DNA from: Beroe forskalii
Lineage: Eukaryota > Ctenophora > Nuda > Beroida > Beroidae
Length of the DNA stretch: 64,000 nt
Direction of reading: 5' to 3'
NCBI GenBank assembly: GCA_011033025.1
Contig: WFMF01000242.1
Span: 124,001-188,000 of the forward strand
Within the stretch, counting starts at the first letter, position 1. The number at the start of each line of letters is the position of its first letter. The position numbers were made by a program, and so were the translations under genes. This document shows, in pieces, positions 1 through 12,300 of the stretch. The notes below the pieces were generated by a model, which saw only the letters and a list, made by a program, of their open reading frames with translations, made no database searches and was not told the DNA's origin.

Positions 1-32
1 GGGTTATAATACTATAATAGGCTGTTCATAAA

Positions 33-95
33 TCTGGGGTTGTGTTGGGAAAAACACTTTGTAGGTATACTAACATTTGACCCAATAGCTGCTCA
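33..95. repeat. internally deleted copy of the 43.97-44.71 kb element
   Basis: The first half (CTGGGGTTGTGTTG and following AAACAC) matches 43972-44010, and the second half (AACATTTGACCCAATAGCTG) matches 44687-44706, where the two parts are about 690 bp apart. This looks like a short derivative of that longer element, lying in a sorting nexin intron. Positions 96-313 are otherwise plain AT-rich intron. Confidence 0.55.
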
Positions 96-313
96 TAGAA
101 ATCCTCCTCCTCAGTTGTTTATTTTATGATTTTAATCTTTTATTTAGTTATTTCTCTTTCTTTTAGTTATTTCTCTTTTCTGGCCAATTCACTTCGTAGA
201 TTATGAACCAGGTATGAAATTAAAGAAATTTATTCACTATTTTGTTATTAAAACTACGCTTCTCACTGCTCAAGAGCTGTTTATCATCCATCAATTTGAA
301 TCCCCCTCCTCAG

Positions 314-3300
314 GATATAGTGCGGTTAAAAGCGATGGACAGCGGCAACATCCAGAGCTGGAGACAGCAACTGGACAGCCTGATGTACGCCCTACGCCAA
401 GTCAACATCAGATACCAGGTGACACTCAGGCTCTGCTATCATATGTTAACTAAGGATTGTGTGGCAAGCTTCGCTTCTTCTCAATTATGTGATTCAAAAT
501 TCTGCGATTTAAATATTATCTTATTTCTGTTCTCAATGAATTTGACCATAATTTGTGACCATGTGATCCCCTCTGTACCTTTCAATATAACGCTTATAAC
601 CTTTAAATCACCTATCCCTCCCCAGAACGTGTTTGACCACGGCACAGTACCGGACAGCTCGCTGAAGTCGGTGCAATGTCTGGCATCCCAGCCATTCCCT
701 GCCCACAAACACTGCCCCACCATCCCCCTGACCTTCATCCTGAGAAATAGTATATCTCTCAAGTACTTCATTGACTTCATGAACTACATCAAGGCAGAGA
801 AGTTCCTTTACATGTGGCTCTCCATTGACTGCTTCAGGTGAATAACTCAAGTTAATTAATGAATAGTTTATTTATTCCCTTTGGTACAAGTACAATTAAT
901 GGAAACGATGGTGGTTTGTTTGAGACAATCAATTTCGCCGTTCTACGACATCATCAGGTCTCAAATTTGGATGTATATTGTATAAAGTAATGTTGAATAA
1001 CTTGTGACAAAACAATAACTGATACGAGATTAAGATTTGATCTCAAAGCTCAGAGAGTCGAAATTACTTCGTTCTGATATATTAACTTTTGTTTTCGTAT
1101 TCCACAATTATCGGATATGATTAGTCATAATAGTGCAGTGTGGACTGCGTATTGACACCACTCGAGTACTAATCGGGTGTGCGCGTGTGGACTGCTTATT
1201 GACACCACTCGAGTACTAATCGGGTGTGCGCGTGCATTGCACCCTCCCTCACTTGACACCACTCTCCCTGATCTCCTATCACGTGACAAGGATCACATAG
1301 CAGTGGCCTTGTCACGTGGTGTCAGGAAGAAGTATAAAACACGTGAGGGATTACTCTCCAGCATCAACTTCCCTACAACTACTACATCTACAACATCTAC
1401 AAACTACAACTACTCTAACATATCATGAAGCTGCTCAAGAGACTGAGGAGGAACACCGCCTGCTGCATGCCCCTCAGATCAGCCAGACACCTCTACTCTA
1501 TCGACGAGGAGCCCTCTCCCCTCTACACTCCTCTCCAGACTTCCCCTCTCTACACACCACTCCAGACTTCCCCACTCTACACTCCCCTCCAGACATCTCC
1601 ACTCTACACCCCCTCCAGACATCCCCTCTCTACTCCCCCTCCAGACTTCCCCTCTCTACTCCCCCTCCAAAGTGCTCCTGTTTGCACTCCCCTTCAATCT
1701 ACCCTTCTCTCAGCCGCCCCTCCTGCCTACACTCCCTTGGGGATGCCTCAGAAAACCTCCACTCCAATCGATGAACTCCCTGACAAGTGGTTCGCTCCGA
1801 CCATCCCTGCCATCAGTGCTATCCCCAACAAGCCTCCCAGGAGGACCTCCAGCAGCAAACGCAGCTCTAAACCCCTGAAGAAGAAGCACCAGAGGAAAGT
1901 GGGAGGTGTCCACAAGAAGAGCGATCCAGTGAGGAACGGAAGGAAGCGGGTTGTGGTGCCGCTAGTCAGTGAGATGGACAACTTGCTGCCGGTGGACGAG
2001 ACACAGACCCAGCCGAGGACCTGTGATGAGAAGTGTATCGTGTGTGCTCTGGCCAAGCCGGAGCTCAGGACTAGACACCACTGCACTGCTTACATGGCTT
2101 AAATGTTATGAAATGTTTTGATATTAGTTTTGAATTTGCGATTTACCATTGACATAACAGAATATATTTGTATCATTCAACCATGCAAATAAATACTCGT
2201 AGCTGCTTTCTACTTAGAAAACAAATCACACAACATGGATAGCGATAAAACAATTGCATATGTTTTTTCAGGCCGAAATGCTAAATTGTGAACCTTAACT
2301 TGTGAACCCTAAAAGTACGGTATACTAAAAAGACTGAAAACATCAAATGAGTATTGTTCTTGGGGCTACCCTGATTTTAAATCAAAGATTTTAGTTTTCT
2401 CCACTACCTACTAATTATTATCTGGACTTATCGCGACTCTCGAGATCATTGATATCATCCTTCGGTTGATATTATCCAGATATTAATTGAAATACATTTC
2501 AATTGAAATACATTTCAATTAAAATCCATTATTCAGTATTATCAAGCCGCACTCTTTGTTCAGCAGTACCGCTTTGTTAGCAACAAAGGTACCTTGTGAT
2601 ATTTATTGATAAGCCTTGGAAGATTTTGTGAATCATTAAATTTGAATTCCGGATACTTTTGGAAGATTCTACACTATTCATCCATTCTGCACAATGAATT
2701 ATGTGTTCACAAAATAATTATATCTATCTGGGGTCAGGAGTCGCTGGATTATTTTGATATTATCTTCCACTTAATTTTATAAATATTATAAGACTATTTA
2801 TTCAGCTGTACTTCCATTTGTTTGCAACACAGATACCTGCGTCATTGGACTCGGTTATGAGCCTTCACACAGTGATTGTCCTGAAGCTGAGAGGTTTCAT
2901 TCAGACTTCAGGCCGAACATTTACTGGCAAAATGTTGTTTTACACTTTTTGCGAAAAATTGAAATCTACAGCCCCACGGCGAAGTACTGAAGAAACCACC
3001 TTTTCTGTAGTAGTAATGTTTACTACCTACTAATTATAATTATCTGGAGTCGCGACTCTCGAGATCATTAAAATCATCCTTCAATTAATATTGTCCTTGA
3101 TATTTTGGTTGAAATCCATTATTCAGTATTATCAAGCCGCACTCTTTGTTCAACAGTACCGCTTTGTTACCAACAAAGGTACCTTGTGATATTTATTGAT
3201 AAGCCTTGCAAGATTTCCTTCTTCAGTTAGGAGCCTCATTTAATATCCCTGTTAAAGTCATTTTTGTAGCATATTTTTTCCGATAGAAGATATCGGAATA

Positions 3301-6300
3301 CTAAACTTGTCAACCCCCACAAGAATGTAAACAACAACTGAGTATACCTGACCTCCTATTGTAGTCTTTTACATGCAGGCATGGGGTTAATCTACGAATC
3401 TGCGGGAAGAGAGTATATTCATGGTACTGGATTACTCTCAGGACTACAGATTTGGTTTACGATGTCGTTCCTTTTGGGGGTCACTGGCAATTGCTTCCTG
3501 CTATACGCCGTTATTCGTCATCGAGCCATGAAACTGGACAAACTGTCTGTTTGGATCATAGAAAACCTGGCAGTATACGACATTCTCAACTGTTTCCTAG
3601 TGATCCTACCAACGACCATTACGTACTTCAAATACCCCTCGTGGGTTTTTGGTGCGAATATCTGTATCGCTCAATCGATGTATCTGTACCTGTTTCTGAT
3701 TGCCAACATCATGCTTGTCACCTTGCTGTCGCTCAACAAAGTCTACCGTTGCTTATTCCCGCTGAACAACCTCTCCCCCTCTCGGAAACAGAAATTCCTT
3801 ATTTCTCTTTGGACTGCTGTTTGGATCTGTTTGCGAGCTGTGTGGTGCGTTTACTTAATCTTCTATTGGGATGCATATGTGGAGTACAGGCATGCAAAGG
3901 GAGCTTGCATGCTCCTCACTAAGTTCACTGGGAACGCTGAGATTTTTGTCGTGGGTGGAGATTGCTTCTTTGTGGGATTGCCAACCCTCGCCCTGGTTAT
4001 GGGCAACGTTGTCTTGGTTACCATTGCCGCCAAGAAATCCAACAGGGGTGTAAAGAAAACAAACATCAGCATTGTATTCCTCGTCACTGAATTCGTCATT
4101 TTGGCTGTTTTAGGACAGGTCCTTTATCACAGTATCACTTCGTATAAAGACCGTACAATAGAAAGCTTAGCATGGGGCCTCACTATGATTAATAGTTGGA
4201 TTAACCCCTTCATATATCTGGCAACTAACAAGTGCTTCCGCCGTCATACGATACAGTGTATCAGGGAATTGTGCAGCAGAAACTCCGATTGACAAGGGTT
4301 CGGAGCATCACTGATATTAAGGGTGAGGCACCTGCATCGTTCCGCGTCGATCGAATGAATCGATCAAATGAAAAACGCACTCAATTGATCCCGCGTGCTG
4401 TTTTGTGGGGATGTCATCGTAAAAGTGTATTGTAAAAGTTTATTGTGCGCGTTTTTCATTTGACCAGTCCATTTGATCGACACTGAACGATGAATCCTCG
4501 TAACAGTGATTCGAGTTCGAGACGGGGAGTCAAAGAATTCCCAGAGGGAGAGGCAGTGATTGCGTGACATGTCGAGTTTGAAGGATAAATACTGTCTATA
4601 GTGCTTCTATAATAGAAAACTTTATAAAAGAATATCGTCTGAGATTCAACAGCAAAGAACAAACTGGCTGGTGTGAACTGAATGATAATTGTTTCACATT
4701 TACTCAGAAAGGACAGTGAAATGTTGAAGGAGTGTTGTTCATGGTAGAACGCCCAAGCGAATAATATCAGACAACTAGCTGACAGTGTCATTTATTCTAT
4801 TGAGAATCTGGGACGATAAATTTTTGAATGATTTGGAAAACTGTTTGGACGGGTGTGGAATAGAACTGTGTTGAATTGAAAGGCGACCGGTCACCGGTGT
4901 ACCCTTTTAGTTTTTGATCTTTATTAAGGTTGGATTTAAATTGTGAATTTATCTTTCAATATAATGCCAAGAACTAATAATTGATAGAATTGCTACGATT
5001 TAATTATCGTCGTTCTGAATTATTTATCGGTTGAGGAAATAATCGCCTCCTTCATTTTCATGTTTTCATTCTTTTCCTCTTTTCTTCCATCACAACTTTG
5101 CATCCAATTCCTCAATTCTGATATTTCAGCTCATTCTAACCATAATGTCGGTATGTCGTCGGTTTTTCAGTCAACATAACCAAGTAATTAAATATTGAGA
5201 AACTGATGGGTATCTAATGAATTATTCTGATAAAATGATATCACAGAATATTTTGTATCTTTCCCGTTTGAAAAAGTAGTAGATAAATCAGGCAAATAAA
5301 GATAATTGTTACAGTATTCAAAATTGTCGAATAATTTATTTGAGACTTCAAAATTTTGGCTTCCTTCGTGGTATATGCTCAGTATAATACACTTGAGAGT
5401 GTAGGAATGTCTTATTTCTCATCAAAAGCTTTCACCATGTCGATTGGCATAGGGAATAAGATGGTAGATTCTTGTTCAGCAGCAATGGTAGCCAGTGTCC
5501 TGAGGTACCTCAGATTGAGCGCTGTAGGGGTCAACACATCAGCAGCTTTCTTCAAGGCTTTGGACGCATTCAGCTCACCTTGGGCGCTGATAACCTTAGC
5601 GTTGGCATCTCTCAGAGCCTCTGCTTCTGCTGCCATAGTCCTCTGCAAGCCGCTTGCTAACCTAACGTTCTTCACCTCCACCCTCTCCACCAACACTCCC
5701 CAGGGATCAGTGGCCTGGTCCAGGACCTGTCTCATGGAGCTGGATACCTCTCTCCCAGCCAGGATCTCAGACAGACTCTTAGTTCCCAACGTGTTTCGGA
5801 GGGTGGTCTGTGCAAGCAATCCGGTCGCATTCCTCACGTTGTCTACGCTGCAGACAGACGACACCGCACAGCGGATGCGGTAGAAGACAACAGCGTCTAC
5901 AGACACAGTTACACTGTCATGGGTAAGGAGCTCCTGTGGAGGTACAGCCAAGGAAACAGTCCTCATGTCCACTCTGTGGATATCATCCACAAAGGGAAGT
6001 ACAGTAACCAGACCAGGGCCCACTGCATCGCCCTCTCTTAGGCAGCCCAGTCGGAAGATTACAGCTCTCTCATACTGAGCTACCACGTGGAAAAGGAAGA
6101 AGGGGGTGAGTGGGAAGAGGGCGATACAGAAGATAATACTGAGGAAGATAAGGAGGTATCACATGGACTGGGACTTGAATCAGGGTCTGAAAAATAATCA
6201 AGTAATCAGTCTATTAATGATGAAATTCATGTTGGGTTTAATAAGGAAATAAGTTCTTAGTCAATGGTTGACCTTGCTGAAATTTGAGTGTCATTGAAAT

Positions 6301-9300
6301 ATTTAACTATCTTTATATTGATATCAAAATAAGAAGTATGCAATTAGCCAACCTGATGACGCATCCTTCATTTAATCCTGTCAGCTATGCCGTACAGCGC
6401 AGCTAATTTACTTCCAATGCAAAATCAACTAAACAAAGAATCAAGATGAATACCTGATCAATGAAACAGCTACTCCATGCAAATGTTGATTGTTAAGTAA
6501 TGTAACATCCTAACATGCATTAGCAACTTTATGACAATAATTACTAATATTGCAATTCTATCTTAACTTACATCTACTGAGACGATTCACTCCATTTTCC
6601 CTCATCGGAAGTTGGATTGCATTTGCCCATTTTTCCATTCCTTCCTCTCCAACCTGATATTTACCCCCACTCAAATGATAATATGAAAATAACTGTCTTA
6701 CATCCCCGGGCAGATGATATTTGACCCCTCTTCCCCACCCCTGGATGATGCTGACCCCCACCCCTGGATGATGCTGACCCCCACCCCCGGATGATGCTGA
6801 CCCCCACCCCCGGATGATGCTGGCCCCCACCCCTGGATGATGCTGACCCCCACCCCTGGATGATGCTGACCCCCGCCCCCGGATGATGCTGACCCCCACC
6901 CCCGGATGATGCTCTATCCCCTCCCCACTACCTGATGATGTTAACCCCCATTTGCTCCCCCTCCCCCAGATGATGCTTTAACCCCCTTCCCCACTACCTG
7001 ATGATGTTAACACCCATTTGCCCCACCTCCCCAACCTGATGATGTTAACCCCCATTTTCTCCCCACCCCTGATGATGTTAACACCCATTTGCTCCCCCAC
7101 GCTGGGTAATGCTGAGTGCTGACCCCCATTTGCTCTCCAGAGACGAGATACAGAGCAGGATGACGATGGCAGCAGCGGACGGCAGAGCAATGAGCCTAGC
7201 TGCAGAAAACATGTACCGCAAGGTAAGCAGCGTCTTCAGTTATCGAAGCAAAACTACAGAAACCAGACTGTTTTATAGGGATTTACTTCGACAGTCAGAT
7301 TTTGGATTGCGTAAATTTTTCTTAAGGACCGGATAATATGATTGCACCATGCTTTAAACTCACCCCTGACAGGAAGCAAAGCGTATCTACACTGAGGGGT
7401 TGGCAGAGGACTCCCCTAACCGGATAGAGCTAGATAGCAGGATAGTGGCTAAGTTAGAAACCAGTGTCACTTCCCTGCCCATCACACCCAACATGTTTGA
7501 CGAGGTAGGGAGCAGGATGGGTTGCTATTGTTGATTTTAAAATTTGATAAGATAATTATTCATTTTTAGTGGGGTTTAATCGACACTGTGCCTACTAAAA
7601 TCATCTTCTGTATGTTTAAATGGCTGTTTAACTGGTAATAACTTGTCACAACCTTCTGAAGTCCTCCGATTACGATATATATTGTGTTTGGATCTGTGTT
7701 ATCATGGGTATCATGTGCATTGTGTATCATGATGATATGAATCCTCAGTTTTCATGTGCAGTGCATTATGCGGCATTATGTCATTGTCTTTCATAAGTTA
7801 TCCACGAGATGTCTTCACACTGTGTTTGTAGTCGAAATCTTATCCTGAGTACTTCCAATCTCCATTATAATGAAGAAATCAATAAATAGACACATTTCAA
7901 TCAGTGCGGTATAGTAAACACTGAAAAAATAAATGGTTATCGTATTTGGTACCTAAGTAGATACCTTTAAAAGTGTAGATAAAATTTTAATTCCGATAGA
8001 TTGGTTAAATAATGAAGAACGAAGCCCTAACAAAACTGACACTGAAAAATACTGTTACCATGAAATTTATTTCAATTGTCGACACCTTTTCGCGTTTTAT
8101 GCCTATTGTTAATTGATATTTTGAAACTTTGAACCCTTTATTTCTCTGTAAAATGTATGATAAACAGGACTTGTTAATTTTTACTATTTACCACGAAACC
8201 CTCCTCTTTTCTCACCGTCCTTTCTGTCCCTGCAGGTACAGGACGGTATCTACAACATCCTGAACAAAGACAAGAAGTACTACCAGAGTTTTAGGAAGAG
8301 CGAGCTCTATTACCGGTGTATAACCGAGCTGGACCTCAACCAGGTACTGCACTATTACCGGTGTATAACCGAGCTGGACCTCAACCAGGTACCACACTAT
8401 TACCGGTGTATAACCGAGCTGGACCTCAACCAGGTACTGCACTATTACCGGTGTATAACCGAGCTGGACCTCAACCAGGTACTGCACTATTACCGGTGTA
8501 TAACCGAGCTGGACCTCAACCAGGTACTGCACTATTACCGGTGTATAACCGAGCTGGATCTCAACCAGGTACTGCACTATTACCGGTGTATAACCGAGCT
8601 GGACCTCAACCAGGTACTGCACTATTACCGGTGTATAACCGAGCTGGACCTCAACCAGGTACTGCACTATTACCGGTGTATAACCGAGCTGGACCTCAAC
8701 CAGGTACTGCACTATTACCGGTGTATAACCGAGCTGGACCTCAACCAGGTACTGCACTATTACCGGTGTATAACCGAGCTGGACCTCAACCAGATACTGC
8801 ACTATTACCGGTGTATAACCGAGCTGGACCTCAACCAGGTACTGCACTTTTACCGGTGTATAACCGAGCTGGACCTCAACCAGGTACTGCACTATTACCG
8901 GTGTATAACCGAGCTGGACCTCAACCAGGTACTGCACTATTACCGGTGTATAACCGAGCTGGACCTCAACCAGGTACTGCACTATTACCGGTGTATAACC
9001 GAGCTGGACCTCAACCAGGTACTGCACTATTACCGGTGTATAACCAAGCTGGACCTCAACCAGGTACTGCACTATTACCGGTGTATAACCGAGCTGGACC
9101 TCAACCAGGTACTGCACTATTACCGGTGTATAACCGAGCTGGACCTCAACCAGGTACTGCACTTTACCGGTGTATAACCGAGCTGGACCTCAACCAGGTA
9201 CTGCACTATTACCGGTGTATAACCGAGCTGGACCTCAACCAGGTACTGCACTATTACCGGTGTATAACCGAGCTGGACCTCAACCAGGTACTGCACTATT

Positions 9301-12300
9301 ACCGGTGTATAACCGAGCTGGACCTCAACCAGGTACTGCACTATTACCGGTGTATAACCGAGCTGGACCTCAACCAGGTACTGCACTATTACCGGTGTAT
9401 AACCGAGCTGGACCTCAACCAGGTACTGCACTATTACCGGTGTATAACCGAGCTGGATCTCAACCAGGTACTGCACTATTACCGGTGTATAACCGAGCTG
9501 GACCTCAACCAGGTACTGCACTATTACCGGTGTATAACCGAGCTGGACCTCAACCAGGTACTGCACTATTACCGGTGTATAACCGAGCTGGACCTCAACC
9601 AGGTACTGCACTATTACCGGTGTATAACCGAGCTGGACCTCAACCAGGTACTGCACTATTACCGGTGTATAACCGAGCTGGATCTCAACCAGGTACTGCA
9701 CTATTACCGGTGTATAACCGAGGCTGGACCTCAACCAGGTACTGCACTATTACCGGTGTATAACCCCTCAACCAGGTACTGCACTATTACCGGTGTATAA
9801 CCGAGCTGGATCTCAACCAGGTACTGCACTATTACCGGTGTATAACCGAGCTGGACCTCAACCAGGTACTGCACTATTACCGGTGTATAACCGGTGGATC
9901 TCAACCAGGTACTGCACTATTACCGGTGTATAACCGAGCTGGACCTCAACCAGGTACTGCACTATTACCGGTGTATAACCGAGCTGGACCTCAACCAGGT
10001 ACTGCACTATTACCGGTGTATAACCGAGCTGGATCTCAACCAGGTACTGCACTATTACCGGTGTATAACCGAGCTGGATCTCAACCAGGTACTGCACTAT
10101 TACCGGTGTATAACCGAGCTGGACCTCAACCAGGTACTGCATGCAGTAGCATGCGAAATCTTAGAATATTGACAATCGTACTATAGTAAGGTGTTTGTTT
10201 TACGATTCCAAAATTCTGGCTTATTGACCACAATGAAACTCTTTTCACCCCTTTCAATTGAAAACGAGCTCATACCTAGTCTGATGCTACGCTTCCTCTG
10301 AAATAGAGACCTTGCGACCTTTTAACCTATTGTATTGTATTGTATTGTATTGTATTGTAGGTTCCCCATACTCGGGAGTATGGGGGACAGTACTCTGATG
10401 AGCACTGCCAGCACAGGGGCCACCTTTTAACCCTTCCATCTCCAATCTTCCTCAGGAGAAGTTAGCGAACCTCTCACCAGATGAGCCGTCCTGCTCCCCT
10501 TCCTCCTTCAAACCAGTCGCAATATCCCCCAACGGCCGCTTCAGCGCCGACATACCCCATGTTTCCATGGTCGGCAAGGATAAGGTAAGTACTGGTTGGA
10601 AGTTTAAAGGTACTGGTCCTATGTAGTGGTATTATAAAGCACTGGTTCTATGTACTGGTAAATAGATAAATAGTTGATGGTAATGGCCGCCGATACTGGT
10701 ATGGCTTTATACTTTTATATGTGACTGGCTACTGGCTCTTCACTAAAGCAGTGATTTGTACTCCTTTATGAGTTTATGTATGTTCGTAATTCACTGGCTA
10801 ATTGTTAATATATGAAATGCGTCATATATTAACAATTGTTCGTTGAGAAGTAAAACATAAATTACACCTAGCTCTGTAGAGTCTATCTGATTGTTCGTCA
10901 GGTTATGGAATCTTCCTGATGTTTTCATCGGTTTCTCTTATGCGTAGATCATTGCCTGATCGGGTCCATATTATATTATTTTGATACTTGCCCTACGGGC
11001 TGCAGATCTGAAATGGATCTAAGTACACATAATCCGGACATCCCTCGGGCTAAGACCTCGGGAAGTTTCTCGAACGGACCCCATAGGCGCGGGTCTATTC
11101 CTTTTCTCCATTAAGTTTTGTGCAAAGGATTGTGCACGGTGCGCATGTTTAGTGCAGACTTTATTCGGAGATATCGGTTTACGAGGTTGGTTGTAACATG
11201 GATATTGAATAACAGCGCCGTATTATGTTAACATGCAATGTCATTATGAATATTATTCAAAGTGTTGGCACTTTTCCGAGTTTTAAAATGATTCATTGAA
11301 TAGAGTTCCTTCTATCAGCAAGATGCATTGTACGGTGTCGTATTGAAATACAAGAACGATACCGGGGAAGAAAAACAGTGGATCGTACCTAAAACCTTCG
11401 AAGAGATCAAAAAGTTCCAGGTTTCTTAACGAAAATTGTCTCATTTCCTCATCACAAGAAATTTTATATGTCTTAGATTATAGGCAAAAGCTGAAGATGG
11501 AGGATGTTTTCCGCTGACAATTGTTGCTTTGTTGATAATTTATTTGAGTATTTGGTTCTCAATTCTAGTTGTTGTGGCGTGAGTCTTGGTAATGTTGTCT
11601 GACCCAAGTATTGTAAAATTGTATAACACTCTTCGTTTCGTATTGTTTGTACCCATTGTAAATAGAATATGGGGATTGTTGATATCGTCTTTTTGGTATC
11701 CTGGGGAGCTGGGGGTTTTGAAAGATGACTTTTCGCTCTTTAAATTGATAAATTACGTAACCACAGGCAAGACACTTTTGTGGAAATGCCAAGGCTTCAA
11801 GTTTTAATCTTCCCTTCCAACAACTGTATATTTTTACTCATTAACTTTTAACACAATATCCTCCTCCCTCAGACGAGGATATCAGACCAGCTCCCCCAAG
11901 TTTCCCTCCCAAAAACTTCCTTCTTCAGCGGCCTCGATAAAGACTACATCACCAACAGGAAGGAGGCCCTCAACGGTTACCTGAAAGGTAGAGTTGCACG
12001 ACACAGCATCCAGAATCCAAAATCCTCATTCCACAATCCATCCTCCAGCTAACTGATATATTGGAAATCCCAAGTTTAATCTCAAGTTATGATTTGTTTG
12101 CTTATTCACTTCTCACGTAAATTACTGGGATTATTCTGGTATATCCCTCCCCTCCAGGTCTGTTTGACGATGCGACGCTACAGAGTCCGGAGGTCTTGGA
12201 ACAGGTGATGGAGTTCATCAGTTCGGGGAGCACTTCCTCTGGGTCGGGGACTGTCAGCGAGGAAGTGGAACAGGACCAGGACACCCCTGACGACTTCGAT

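Noticed and set aside
6558-7190. Minus-strand ORFs rich in GVSIIRG or GVNIIR repeats
   Set aside because: They are by-products of the minisatellite that borders exon 3.
8316-9800. Long ORF of MYNRAGPQPGTALLPV repeats, and antisense ORFs of YLVEVQLGYTPVI repeats
   Set aside because: They are frames of the 45-bp array, whose unit lacks stops in several frames; there is no flanking coding sequence in these frames.
8309-10143. CRISPR array
   Set aside because: Units are head-to-tail with no spacers, and the surroundings are eukaryotic exons.
10360-10430. Hammerhead ribozyme suggested by CTGATGAG
   Set aside because: No GAAA and no third stem in the expected positions.
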